A stretch of 64,000 nt of DNA from Arenicellaceae bacterium (lineage in GTDB: Bacteria > Pseudomonadota > Gammaproteobacteria > Arenicellales > Arenicellaceae), in the NCBI GenBank assembly GCA_029246505.1, contig JAQWNC010000014.1:1-64000 (forward strand), given 5' to 3'. Numbering within the stretch: the stretch's first letter is position 1; every line of letters starts with the position of its first letter. The position numbers were made by a program, and so were the translations under genes. Below are positions 43,865 to 52,881 of the stretch, in pieces. The notes below the pieces were generated by a model, which was not told the DNA's origin, did no database searches, and saw only the letters and a program-made list of their open reading frames with translations.

Positions 43865-43893
43865 TTCGATGGTATATTGAAGCTTAGTATCTT
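43865..43893 (+). promoter_or_regulatory. Dispersed promoter-like repeat, diverged copy G (CocE-type gene)
   Basis: TTCGAT (43865-43870), a 17-base spacer and TATCTT (43888-43893), preceded by TTTGAACTTTTAGG. Spacing and left box match copies A, B, E and F while the spacer sequence is diverged. It lies about 100 bases before the CocE-type hydrolase. Confidence 0.4.
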
Positions 43894-43994
43894 GTTAACG
43901 AATTTTTTCTTTTGCAGCCATTGGCTGCCTTTTATTTATCGTAATATGCACACGTGTGCATTTTGGTAAAGCTATCTAATAGGGAGAATAACTA

Positions 43995-45704
43995 GTGAAT
44001 ATTGGTAATTTTAGGTCAGAAATAACAAGTAGATTTTTCAATCAGATTAATAGCAGCCTGTGTGCTGTTATTTTATTGCTGGTGGCCGCTTCTTTGACCG
44101 CTCAGGCTCAACCTGATAATGCATCTCAGCCAGAATACGGGGTTATTTTTGAAAAAGATGTGTCGATTCGAACCCGAGATGGTGCGGTACTGATGGCAGA
44201 TGTTTACCGCCCGGACGTTTCTGGTGACCAAAAGTTTCCAGTAATGATGAGTCTTAGTCCTTATCAGAAAGCAATGGATCGAATATTGCCGCATCACTCA
44301 CCGTTCACCCATGTGGAAAGGCCTGAACCTGAATATTGGACTTCGCGTGGCTATGTATTGGTTTTTGTAGATACTCGCGGTACCGGCTCTTCACCGGGTC
44401 AGGTAGATATTTGGTCAATGCAAGAGGCGCGAGATTATTATGACGCCATTGAATGGTCTGCTGTGCAAGATTGGAGTACCGGTAAAGTGGGCTTAGTTGG
44501 AGTATCTTATTACGCCACTACTCAATGGTTTGTTGCTGGCCTGCAGCCGCCGTCCTTGACTACCATTGTGCCTTGGGAAGGTTGGGCAGATACCTATCGA
44601 GATTCGGCTTTTCATGGCGGTGTGTTTAATCAGGGGTTTTATGGACGTTGGTGGTTAGATGTTCGTGGTAAACAACTGCTGGAGAATACTCGGGCAGATA
44701 ACACGGCGGCACTGAGCGAAGACCTAATATACAATTATATGGTTCATCACATGGACAGCGATTGGTGGGAACAAACTAAGGGAAGAGGTCAGTTCGATAA
44801 AATTAAAGTACCGTTCTATAGTTCGGGTAACTGGGGCGGCTGGAATCACCACCTACGAGGTAATGTGGAGGCTTATATGCTTTCGACGGCAGCTAATAAA
44901 AAGATGCAAATACATATCGGCGGGCATACCGATGCTTTTTATTCCGAAGAAGGTAAAACCGAATTATTGCGTTGGTACGATTATTGGCTAAAGGATATTG
45001 ATACCGGAATTATGGATGAGCCTCCAGTAAAACTTTGCATTCGCAGCAGTGTGAACGAGTGTGAGTGGCGATTTGAAAATGAATGGCCGCTGGAAAGAAC
45101 TGAATATACGACTTATTACCTGAGCGGTGATTCAGCTGGTGTGGTTGGCGACTCTATTCATGACGTCAAACTCACTACAAGTAAGCCTGAAAACGAACAG
45201 GAGCTGACCTATTCTGCCGGCCCTGAAGCTTATAATCGCGCGAATCAGGGGCTTCCAACTGTGAGTTTTGTCACTGAACCGCTTGAGGAAGATGTCGAGC
45301 TGACGGGGCACATAAAGCTAGTCATGTGGGTCTCATCTGAGACTGATGATCTGGATGTGTTCGCTTACATTCGAGATATGGCACCAGACGGAACCGTTGA
45401 AACCGCGACCCGTGGAATTCTGCAAGCATCTCACCGTAAGCTAGACTCGGAAAAATCTACGCCTTACCGCCCGTATCATACACACGACGAAGAGCAAAAG
45501 CTAACACCAGGTGAAGTTGTTCCAATCGAAGTAGAGATTTGGGCAACAAGTATGATTTTTGAGGCAGGGCATCGTATACGGCTGGATGTGAATGCTCATG
45601 ATGGTCAGCACTATTTCGCAGCCTATAATCTTGAGAATAATACTATATATACTGGTGGTGACCACGCTTCTTACGTGGTGCTTCCGATCATTCCTGCGAA
45701 GTAG
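43995..45704 (+). CDS. CocE/NonD family secreted hydrolase
   Basis: A 569-residue serine hydrolase of the X-Pro dipeptidyl-peptidase S15/cocaine esterase family. The start is the GTG at 43995 after AGGGAG, and a signal peptide ends near AQAQP (residue 40). Family features are I-R-T-R-D-G-A-V-L-M-A-D-V-Y-R-P, VDTRGTGSSPGQVDIW, the nucleophile Ser171 in GLVGVSYYA and IHIGGHTDAF with a likely catalytic His. A C-terminal jelly-roll domain (about 370-560) contains LTGHIKLVMWVSSETDDLDV. It acts in the periplasm or outside on esters or acyl-amides; the substrate is unknown. Confidence 0.9.
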   Translation: MNIGNFRSEITSRFFNQINSSLCAVILLLVAASLTAQAQPDNASQPEYGVIFEKDVSIRTRDGAVLMADVYRPDVSGDQKFPVMMSLSPYQKAMDRILPHHSPFTHVERPEPEYWTSRGYVLVFVDTRGTGSSPGQVDIWSMQEARDYYDAIEWSAVQDWSTGKVGLVGVSYYATTQWFVAGLQPPSLTTIVPWEGWADTYRDSAFHGGVFNQGFYGRWWLDVRGKQLLENTRADNTAALSEDLIYNYMVHHMDSDWWEQTKGRGQFDKIKVPFYSSGNWGGWNHHLRGNVEAYMLSTAANKKMQIHIGGHTDAFYSEEGKTELLRWYDYWLKDIDTGIMDEPPVKLCIRSSVNECEWRFENEWPLERTEYTTYYLSGDSAGVVGDSIHDVKLTTSKPENEQELTYSAGPEAYNRANQGLPTVSFVTEPLEEDVELTGHIKLVMWVSSETDDLDVFAYIRDMAPDGTVETATRGILQASHRKLDSEKSTPYRPYHTHDEEQKLTPGEVVPIEVEIWATSMIFEAGHRIRLDVNAHDGQHYFAAYNLENNTIYTGGDHASYVVLPIIPAK

Positions 45705-45735
45705 TGTTGAATTTATTATTTAACGAGGAATCAAC

Positions 45736-46329
45736 ATAAAAGTAACAAACTATTTACTTGCGATTACAGCGCTAACCGCGCTGTTATCGGCCACAGTATT
45801 TGCGTAGACTGAGAGCGATGAGCCGATGACGTTCTTCGTGACTAGTGAGACACATAGTGGAGACCTTGGTGGATTAGAAGGGCCGGATGTAATTTGTCAG
45901 CGCTTGGCTACCGAGGTTGATGCTGGTGACTATACCTGGCGAGCTTATCTTAGTGCTCACGGGATGCCAGTAGTTGGTGCGGTAGTTCCGGACCATGCGA
46001 GAGATCGTATTGGCAATGGGACTTGGTATAACGCTAAAGGGGTGTTAATTGCAGCAAGCCTGGCTGATCTTCATGGAGATATTCAGCGCGATTCTAATTC
46101 GATTTATCGCGAGACGGCTTTGACTGAAAAGGGACAGCTAGTGAATGGACGAGTTCGCCCAGAAGGGACCAATAAAATTGCTGAAGGAAGCGCTATGATT
46201 GGATATCACGATCGAGTGAGTTCATGGAATACTTCATGGAATTCTTCTCACGCTACCAATGGATGTTCATTGGAGTTATTTAACGAAACTGGCGGAGCGG
46301 GGCGGTTTTATTGCTTTGCTGAGGATTAG
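45736..46329 (+). pseudogene. Secreted lectin-like protein with lost start and amber stop
   Basis: After a GAGG box, the frame starts at ATA 45736 and reads a signal peptide (KVTNYLLAITALTALLSATV, then FA). A TAG at 45805-45807 falls exactly where a Q-T-E mature start is expected. It then continues EPMTFFVTSETHSGDLGGLE, YTWRAYLSAHGMPVVG, DRIGNGTWYNAKGVLIAASL and NSSHATNGCSLELFNETGGAG to TAG. The later part matches C-type-lectin/endostatin-like secreted domains. Two point changes (ATG to ATA, CAG to TAG) would restore an intact gene. ATG 45826 could still start a protein lacking its export signal. Confidence 0.7.
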
Positions 46330-46445
46330 CACGACTACGGGGTAGCATCAGTCAATATGCTATATTGCTTATTGGCTCTTAAGCGGCTGTTACCGCTGCT
46401 ATAAGAACCGGTCGTACGTTAATTTTAACGCTAGGTCCAATCAGT

Positions 46446-46470
46446 AAAACCCACCCTAAGGGTGGGTTTT
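46446..46470. terminator. Strong bidirectional terminator
   Basis: AAAACCCACCC, TAA, GGGTGGGTTTT is a perfect 11-bp stem flanked by A and T runs. It lies between the convergent lectin-like relic and the glycine-zipper lipoprotein gene, so it can stop transcription from either side. Confidence 0.9.
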
Positions 46471-46488
46471 ACTTCCCGGAACTATTTA

Positions 46489-46968
46489 CTATTGCCAGCC
46501 TACGATATCGTAGCCTTTATCACGCAAGCATTTTTGGGTGAAATTTATAAACACAGGATTGGTTCGGTTTGAAGCGAGTACTCCCCGAACCGCGCCGCCT
46601 GCTACTCCAGCAGCCGCGCCGGCAAGTAGATGCTCTCCAAAATCACCCCGTATAATTCCCCAGGCACCTGCCGAAGCAGCTCCAACGGCTGCTGAAGATG
46701 CGGATTTTTCCAGGATCCTTCCATCCGCATTTGTTTTGACGCCCTGGTTAGTGGCCATCCGCATGCACTGATCTATATCTGCGTGGGCCCTTGCTTCACC
46801 AACCGTTTTATATTTTGTATTAGGGTACAAAATTGGCTGACTGGCTGGCGTGCTGCATCCTAGAACCAAGACAGTGGCTAACGCCGTTAGTGTTAAATAT
46901 GAACCTCGGGAGAAATTCGAACCTGGAATAGCACTCATAATCATTATCCACTCAACGATAAAAACCAT
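46489..46968 (-). CDS. Glycine-zipper lipoprotein
   Basis: A product of up to 159 residues. The ATG at 46938 (MSAIPGSNFS) is the likelier start, since it directly precedes the leader. The lipobox is VLVLGC. The mature region has a short polar part (CSTPASQPILYPN, A-H-A-D-I-D-Q-C-M-R-M-A) and then a glycine-zipper segment, AVGAASAGAWGIIRGDFGEH, and LLAGAAAGVAGGAVRGVLAS, which would insert in the outer membrane. It ends CLRDKGYDIVGWQ, a motif typical of such envelope lipoproteins. It likely contributes to envelope structure. Followed by a strong terminator. Confidence 0.82.
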   Translation of the reverse strand: MVFIVEWIMIMSAIPGSNFSRGSYLTLTALATVLVLGCSTPASQPILYPNTKYKTVGEARAHADIDQCMRMATNQGVKTNADGRILEKSASSAAVGAASAGAWGIIRGDFGEHLLAGAAAGVAGGAVRGVLASNRTNPVFINFTQKCLRDKGYDIVGWQ

Positions 46969-47176
46969 ATTCTAAGCTTCTAGCCTGAACAACAACTGAA
47001 CGACTGTTTCCGTTAGTCGTGAGTAGTTTTTAGATCGAGAGGTAAGGGTATATTGTTGTGATTCGCAGAGTAAAGCAGCGAACAGCCTGTGCTCATAAAA
47101 ATTCGAGGCTGTTCGCTGGAATAACTGCTAATTGAAATGAAATAGCGCCTACTACTTCAAGTTTATACTGGCTACC

Positions 47177-48229
47177 TCAGTTTGAATTAGCGAGCACCGG
47201 CAACTGGCATTCTGTTTCGGCAAACTGATAATCAGTAACCATGAGCTTACGCCAACTCTGGTGCCAAGGAGCGGTCAAATGTCCCGGGTCCGTAAAGGTG
47301 ACGTTCAACTCGAGGGCGGCGTGTTTTTCATCATCCGCGCGGCGATATCTTTCTTCAATAGTCACTTGATTGCTTAGAGCATTTCCTCGTCCGCTAGTTA
47401 GACCGGCAAGTAGCTGCGTGGTGTTAACCACCAAGGTGTCCCCGTCATAGCGGGCAGTTGAATGGCCCCTAAGTGTGTGCTCGTCACTTGAGGCAGCTCG
47501 AGCATCCAAATAGATCAGTTTTTGACTGCTATCACCTTCTTGTTCGATTAATACGTAGTCTTCTTTCTGAGTTATACGCACTGATTGATTCGCGGCCACC
47601 CCTCGAATGTACCCTCGCACAGCACACTCTGTAAAAGCAATATCATCTGTCGCTGGATCAAAAGCTTCCTGAAGTGCCTGTCCATCCGCATTGAATTGAG
47701 GGTTCTCTCGCGGGCCACCCGAGCCCGGGGCTACTGCAAGAAAAGTTCCTGAAAGATTCGGGTGACCATCTGCAAGCGTTAAAGCCGGGATAGTTAAGTC
47801 TGGAGTTTGATCTGGTTTCGGACCCTCAAGAATACGAACCAGTGAGCCATCGATGGGATTTAATTCCAGTAATTTTCCGCCTTCTATATCTGCACGCTCG
47901 ATCAAGATCATCGGACGGCCTAAGCGAGACGCTCTACCTACAAGCCGAACATATTGACCTTCTTCCAGCATAGCGTCAGTCCATCCCCAGCGACGAAAAC
48001 CCGCTACGGCAGGTGCTGTCGCTACCCATTCACTCTCTGCACCATTTTCGTCAGTAACCGCCAAGCGAATCGTTATGTGCGGATTTCGAAAACTAAACTC
48101 TTTTACATACCCTTCGATTTCGGTCGTCTGGGAAGTATCAAAAGTAGCCGCAGCAGCATGATGTGCTTGTACAGGGTAAATTGCTGTTATTAGCAACATT
48201 ACTATAGGTAAAAATATACGAGTTTTCAT
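47177..48229 (-). CDS. Fused DUF6152 secreted protein, paralogue A
   Basis: 350 residues from ATG 48227-48229, chosen because GAGGG lies ten bases upstream and the signal peptide (cleavage at QAHHA) follows directly. HHA at 23-25 replaces the usual HHS. The N-terminal DUF6152 domain has T-E-I-E-G-Y-V, FRNPHITIRL, E-W-V-A-T-A and Y-V-R-L-V-G-R-A-S-R-L-G-R-P. A linker N-P-I-D-G-S-L follows, then H-P-N-L-S-G-T-F and the C-terminal segment STARYDGDTLVVNTTQLLAG. The closing D-P-G-H-L-T-A-P-W and a late Cys match the next gene. Together with 48328 it forms a tandem same-strand pair of diverged paralogues with a 98-base gap. Confidence 0.82.
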   Translation of the reverse strand: MKTRIFLPIVMLLITAIYPVQAHHAAAATFDTSQTTEIEGYVKEFSFRNPHITIRLAVTDENGAESEWVATAPAVAGFRRWGWTDAMLEEGQYVRLVGRASRLGRPMILIERADIEGGKLLELNPIDGSLVRILEGPKPDQTPDLTIPALTLADGHPNLSGTFLAVAPGSGGPRENPQFNADGQALQEAFDPATDDIAFTECAVRGYIRGVAANQSVRITQKEDYVLIEQEGDSSQKLIYLDARAASSDEHTLRGHSTARYDGDTLVVNTTQLLAGLTSGRGNALSNQVTIEERYRRADDEKHAALELNVTFTDPGHLTAPWHQSWRKLMVTDYQFAETECQLPVLANSN

Positions 48230-48327
48230 TATGGCCCTCATTAACTGGATTAACTGTTGCGGTGTGTTTTGCATGTGAATATTAGCGATAATTTAAGTAA
48301 AGCCTACGCCTGCGAGAAGCGTAGTAC

Positions 48328-49365
48328 TTAATTAGTCAATGGTTTCTTACATTCAACTTCAATAAATTCATAATCGTTCTCAGCGTATTTGCTCCAACTA
48401 ATAGTCCATGGCGTTAGTAGATAGCCCGGATCAGTAGCCAGCATATCAGATCTTAGTACGGCGCGGCCATTTGACTCATCTTGTCGATAGTAAGTTTCTA
48501 CGGTAGTGGTTTGGTCTGTTAACGGGTTGCCGGTGGTAGCAGACAAGTTTGGTAACAGGTATGAGGACTCAATAACTAGTTTTTGTCCCTCGTAGTGCGC
48601 TATCGACTGACCGAGATGTGTGTGCTCTCCGCCGACCAAATCACGATCGTCAAAGTAGATGGTGCGCAAACCAGCGTACTCCTCATAGGTAATAACGACA
48701 TGGTCATCATATTGTTCAATTCGAACAGGGTGAGGACTAAAGCCTGCTTGACGAACTAACCCGGGCGGTTCGCATTGAACTTGAGGATCATTAACCGGAT
48801 CAAATTCAGCCTGAAGTGCTGCGCCAATTTCGTTGTAATCCATTGGGGGAACATGCAAAATCGGCCGTCCTACTCTGCCAGTAGCCTCACCTGTCCATGC
48901 ACCTGAGATGTTTGGTAAGCCATTTGCTAGCTGCAATGGCATGTCGAAAACCCCGGCATTTTCAGCTCTGGCTTTACCAGGCGTGCCAATAATCTCGCCA
49001 GTGCTAGGGTCGACGAAATTAATGCTATCGGACTCCTGCATGGATACCATTGGCGAGCCATTACGTGTCGATTCACCCGTAATTCGAATGTAATCTCCCT
49101 CTACAAGGGTATCTTTATTCCACCCGTTTCTGCGCAAGGTGGTTGCTGAGCCGCCTTCGGCTAACCATTGCGTTTCTTCACCGTTTTCATCGGTTACATT
49201 GAAGTAAACGATGACGTGCGGATTGCTATATTTCAATCGTTCTACAGTTCCTTCGACGGTAATAATCTGGTCGCTAAAGGTTGCTGCAAACGAATGGTGT
49301 GCGTAAGTTGGAGCAACACTGAAGGCGATAATTAGGAGTACACTAAATCTAACAATATTTAACAT
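48328..49365 (-). CDS. Fused DUF6152 secreted protein, paralogue B
   Basis: 345 residues with a signal peptide (YAHHS, HHS at 23-25). The DUF6152 domain has I-T-V-E-G-T-V-E-R-L-K-Y-S-N-P-H-V, E-T-Q-W-L-A-E-G and Y-I-R-I-T-G-E-S-T-R-N-G-S-P. Then come N-G-L-P-N-I-S-G-A-W-T-G and the variant signature SIAHYEGQKLVIESSYLLPN. It ends A-T-D-P-G-Y-L-L-T-P-W and E-V-E-C-K-K. Paralogue A is downstream. The upstream divergent gene is a YeeE/YedE transporter. Function unknown; no catalytic motif identified. Confidence 0.82.
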   Translation of the reverse strand: MLNIVRFSVLLIIAFSVAPTYAHHSFAATFSDQIITVEGTVERLKYSNPHVIVYFNVTDENGEETQWLAEGGSATTLRRNGWNKDTLVEGDYIRITGESTRNGSPMVSMQESDSINFVDPSTGEIIGTPGKARAENAGVFDMPLQLANGLPNISGAWTGEATGRVGRPILHVPPMDYNEIGAALQAEFDPVNDPQVQCEPPGLVRQAGFSPHPVRIEQYDDHVVITYEEYAGLRTIYFDDRDLVGGEHTHLGQSIAHYEGQKLVIESSYLLPNLSATTGNPLTDQTTTVETYYRQDESNGRAVLRSDMLATDPGYLLTPWTISWSKYAENDYEFIEVECKKPLTN

Positions 49366-49420
49366 TGGACTTCATAAGTTTTCAGATTAGGAGGTTGATA
49401 ATCGGATATTATACCTTTTG

Positions 49421-50656
49421 ATGTGTTATATCGATATCGTTGGCAGATACTTATCGAACCCAGAATTGGAGATCAATCCATTGGATACAGAAGCGACTAT
49501 AAACCTTAGCAGAAATCGGTATCCAGTTCTAATAGGAGGGTTGCTGAGTGCGCTCTTGTTTGCTTTATTAATGAACACCTATGGTTGGCGGCAAAGCGCC
49601 TTGTTTTTGGTAGGGCTTGGCGCAGGTGTTGCTTTGTATCATGCCGCTTTTGGTTTTACCGGAGCTTGGCGGGCGGTGGTTAATACTGGTCGTGGGGCAG
49701 GTCTGAGAGCGCAAATGATTATGCTTGGCGCTACTGTGCTTGTATTTACTCCGCTTATTGCACAGGGTGAGTTGTGGGGCATTAGTTTACGCGGCAATGT
49801 GTACCCTCTGAATCTCGCGGTTCTTTGTGGTGCGTTTATATTTGGGGTCGGAATGCAACTCGGTGGCGGCTGCGCTTCTGGTACGCTGTTTACCGCAGGC
49901 GGAGGAAACACTCGGATGGTAGTGACGCTAGCGGCGTTTATAGCCGGTTCAGTTATCGGCGCTTGGCATTGGTCGCAGTGGCAGGATTCTCCCGGGTTTG
50001 CAGCGGTGTCTCTGCAACAGGATTATGGGATGGTGGCGGCTATTGTTATTAGTATGGCTCTGTTTGCTCTTATTTGGTTTATTAGCGTGGTTATCGAAAA
50101 GCGTAAACATAGTCAGTTAGTGGAAAAGCACTCAGATAATACTACTTATTCCTGGTTTCGTGGTCCCTGGCCCCTTATTGCCGGTGCGCTGGGACTCGCT
50201 GCGGTTAATATCTCTACTTTGATGTTAGCGGGTCGTCCCTGGGGGATTACTTCAGGTTTTGCGCTTTGGGGGTCCAAGCTTATGATGTCCACAGGCTTTG
50301 ATGTGACCTCCTGGGAGTATTGGCAAAGACCATCTTATGCTGCTGCACTCGATGAAAGTGTGCTCAGTAATACTACATCGGTGATGAATATCGGTATTTT
50401 GCTTGGAGCGCTAATAGCCGCGGGCCTGGCTCGAAAATACTCACCGACTTTCAAGCTACCGTTACGCTCATTGTCTGCAGCAATTATTGGCGGTTTATTA
50501 ATGGGTTATGGGGCTCGTATTGCATTTGGCTGCAATATTGGTGCTTTTTTCAGCGGCGTCGGCTCGGCTAGTTTGAGCGGGTGGTTGTGGTTTGTTGCTG
50601 CTTTTATGGGCAGCATTATCGGCACCCGATTACGGCCCCGCTTTGGGTTAGATTAA
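49421..50656 (+). CDS. Two-domain YeeE/YedE sulfur-compound transporter
   Basis: About 411 residues and roughly ten membrane helices. The two YeeE/YedE pore motifs are FGVGMQLGGGCASGTLFTAG (about residue 150) and MGYGARIAFGCNIGAFFSGV (about 365), each with the conserved Cys that in TsuA carries thiosulfate through the membrane. GGGNTRMVVTLAAF and RPWGITSGFALWGSK are further signatures. The start is uncertain: ATG 49421 has no close ribosome-binding site, while a TTG near 49480 is preceded by GGAG and would start just before the first helix. It adds to the sulfur theme with TcyP downstream. Confidence 0.88.
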   Translation: MCYIDIVGRYLSNPELEINPLDTEATINLSRNRYPVLIGGLLSALLFALLMNTYGWRQSALFLVGLGAGVALYHAAFGFTGAWRAVVNTGRGAGLRAQMIMLGATVLVFTPLIAQGELWGISLRGNVYPLNLAVLCGAFIFGVGMQLGGGCASGTLFTAGGGNTRMVVTLAAFIAGSVIGAWHWSQWQDSPGFAAVSLQQDYGMVAAIVISMALFALIWFISVVIEKRKHSQLVEKHSDNTTYSWFRGPWPLIAGALGLAAVNISTLMLAGRPWGITSGFALWGSKLMMSTGFDVTSWEYWQRPSYAAALDESVLSNTTSVMNIGILLGALIAAGLARKYSPTFKLPLRSLSAAIIGGLLMGYGARIAFGCNIGAFFSGVGSASLSGWLWFVAAFMGSIIGTRLRPRFGLD

Positions 50657-50691
50657 TCCCTTAAAATAGGCTGCTTGTCCGTTCAAGCTAA

Positions 50692-52068
50692 TTAGCTGAG
50701 TGTGTTGCCAGATGTTTGGTTTTGATCAACCTGGCCGTCAAGTAATCGACTGGTAAGTACGCCGGCGGTTATTGAGCCATTTACGTTGAGGGCTGTGCGA
50801 GCCATATCAATTAGTGGTTCGATGGAAACGAGTAAAGCAACTAGTGCAATAGGAAACCCCATTGCGGGTAATACTACTAATGCTGCGAGTGTTGCGCCTC
50901 CGCCTATACCTGCTACCCCAAATGAACTGATCGCGACGATACCAATAAGCTGCACCATAAAAATTGGATTTAGGGGATCAATGCCCATGCTCGGTGCAAT
51001 CATCGTTGACAACATCGCCGGATATATACCCGCACAACCATTTTGGCCAATGGTCGCCCCGAAAGTGGCTGATAAGTTTGCTATTGAGGAGGGCACGTCT
51101 AACTTGTGAATTTGCGTCTCGATATTTAGAGGGATAGTCGCGGCAGAACTTCGTGATGAAAATGCAAACGCGAGTACCGGCCATACATTCCTAATATAGT
51201 TGCGTAGGTTCACGCCATTTAAGCGCAGTAATACTGCGTGTATTACAAACATGGTAGCAATCGCAGCGTAAGAGGCGACAATAAATGTGATTAGAGCCAA
51301 AATGTCCTGTGCGTTTGATTCGGCTACTAGCTCGGCCATTAACGCTAAAATTCCGTATGGCGTTAGTAACATAATCATTCGAACCAACTTCATGATTATC
51401 GCTTGGGTTGTTTCAACAAAAGATGCAATGGTTGCGCCTTTTTGTTCATCTTCTTTGGAGACAAGTAAAGCTGCTATACCAAACAGAATTCCGAAAATGA
51501 CAACCGCAATAACAGATGTGGGCCGCGCGCCACTAAGATCTGAAAAAATATTTGATGGGACAAATCGAATCAACATGTCGGTTAGATCAAGTTCTGCCAT
51601 GGATTCTTGTTGTGATTGCAGCACACCTGCGCGAGCTAGCTCCCTTGCACCTTCCGTCACTCCATCCATAGACAGACCAAATAAGTTTGTCATCAGTATT
51701 CCAATGAAGGCCGCCACCATAGTAGTGGCTATTAGAATTCCAATTATCGAGCCTCCGACCTTGCCGAGCGCAACAACCTCTCGCATCCTAATGACTGCAG
51801 ATATCATCATGATTAGCACTAGCGGCATAATGATCATACGCAGTAAATTAATGTAGCTGCTTCCGACAACTCGGGTCCATTTCAGAGTTACTTCGATGAT
51901 GTCAGGGGTTTCGGAGTAACCAATTTGCAATAGCAAACCAAACACAGTGCCAGCACCCAGGCCGATTAAAATTTGCTTGGATAGAGAGTGCTGCGGGGCG
52001 CTCAAGCGCGCAAGGGCAAACAACAGCCCTAGAAATACCAATAGATTTATAATAATCGGATAATTCAT
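50692..52068 (-). CDS. tcyP: L-cystine uptake symporter TcyP
   Basis: A 458-residue DAACS-family sodium or proton symporter of the TcyP/YdjN type, importing L-cystine. Key segments are SSYINLLRMIIMPLVLIMMI, F-G-L-S-M-D-G, FAFSSRSSAATIPLNIETQ, GATIGQNGCAGIYPAMLSTM and the D-M-A-R-T-A-L-N-V-N-G motif. The S-S-R-S-S-A-A-T-I-P and Q-N-G-C-A-G-I-Y-P-A-M signatures separate TcyP from glutamate transporters of the same family. It converges on the YeeE/YedE gene, with only about 35 bases between the stops. Confidence 0.92.
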   Translation of the reverse strand: MNYPIIINLLVFLGLLFALARLSAPQHSLSKQILIGLGAGTVFGLLLQIGYSETPDIIEVTLKWTRVVGSSYINLLRMIIMPLVLIMMISAVIRMREVVALGKVGGSIIGILIATTMVAAFIGILMTNLFGLSMDGVTEGARELARAGVLQSQQESMAELDLTDMLIRFVPSNIFSDLSGARPTSVIAVVIFGILFGIAALLVSKEDEQKGATIASFVETTQAIIMKLVRMIMLLTPYGILALMAELVAESNAQDILALITFIVASYAAIATMFVIHAVLLRLNGVNLRNYIRNVWPVLAFAFSSRSSAATIPLNIETQIHKLDVPSSIANLSATFGATIGQNGCAGIYPAMLSTMIAPSMGIDPLNPIFMVQLIGIVAISSFGVAGIGGGATLAALVVLPAMGFPIALVALLVSIEPLIDMARTALNVNGSITAGVLTSRLLDGQVDQNQTSGNTLS

Positions 52069-52275
52069 TTATTCACCATATGGATACACAAACTACCTGT
52101 GCTGTTGAAGTGGTTACAGGCATAATTTAGCGCATTGTTTTTCTATGCGGATGCAGGTATTTATAGATTAGATCATGCCTTTAGGTAGATATGAAGGTGT
52201 TTGCGGCGCAACAATATGCCGCGGCCGAAGATGTTGATGGTAAGATGCACAGACAGAAATTTAGGAGGAATGAAT

Positions 52276-52785
52276 ATGTTTCAACGTATAGCACTGGTAC
52301 TGGTAATTGTATGTGCTGTGGGATCAATTTCTGCTATCGAATCTGGTGATACTGCACCCGTTTGGAGTGGCTCAGATTATTCCGGAAACCAGGTAGAGTT
52401 TCCCTCTAGCACAAACGGAAAGCCGACGGTGATGGTCTACTGGGCCACCTGGTGTGCATACTGTAAAGCGTTTATGCCTTATCTTTCGCAAATACAAAAA
52501 GATTATGGTGCAGATGAAATTAATGTTCTGCTGATTAATCACAAGGAAAGGGGTGTTGGTGATCCAGCCGCCTATGTTGAAGCTCTCGATTTTGAAGTTA
52601 TTGCAATAAGAGATGGAGATTCGATTGGAGAGACGTATTCGGTCGACTTTATTCCAGGGCTCATGATAATTGATAGCGAAGGGGTAGTTGCATGGAAGCG
52701 AGCATCAACTGATCTACCCGCAGGAAAAACAGTAGGCGAGCTTTGGGATCAACAGGTTCGTGAACAACTCGACCAAATGTTATAA
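52276..52785 (+). CDS. Periplasmic thioredoxin-like (TlpA/ResA-type) protein
   Basis: 169 residues. ATG 52276 is chosen because AGGAGG ends seven bases before it; an ATG six bases upstream is too close. A signal peptide ends near SISA (residue 20). The thioredoxin fold has VMVYWATWCAYCKAFMPYLS with the redox pair Cys60 and Cys63 and the cis-proline segment VDFIPGLMIID. Such proteins reduce or oxidise periplasmic disulfides, for example in cytochrome c maturation. It is monocistronic and divergent from tcyP, which imports cystine. Confidence 0.9.
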   Translation: MFQRIALVLVIVCAVGSISAIESGDTAPVWSGSDYSGNQVEFPSSTNGKPTVMVYWATWCAYCKAFMPYLSQIQKDYGADEINVLLINHKERGVGDPAAYVEALDFEVIAIRDGDSIGETYSVDFIPGLMIIDSEGVVAWKRASTDLPAGKTVGELWDQQVREQLDQML

Positions 52786-52881
52786 GCACGCTTACACAGT
52801 GAATTTTGGACCAATTAGGTAAAGCAGTAATTTGAAAGTTTGTTTTTTATAGATTAGACCGTCAGTGTAAAAGTCCAAACT

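Noticed and set aside
51287-51856. A 189-codon plus-strand frame inside tcyP
   Set aside because: It is the antisense of hydrophobic helices of a clear TcyP gene and is dominated by Ser/Ile/Thr, typical of shadow frames.
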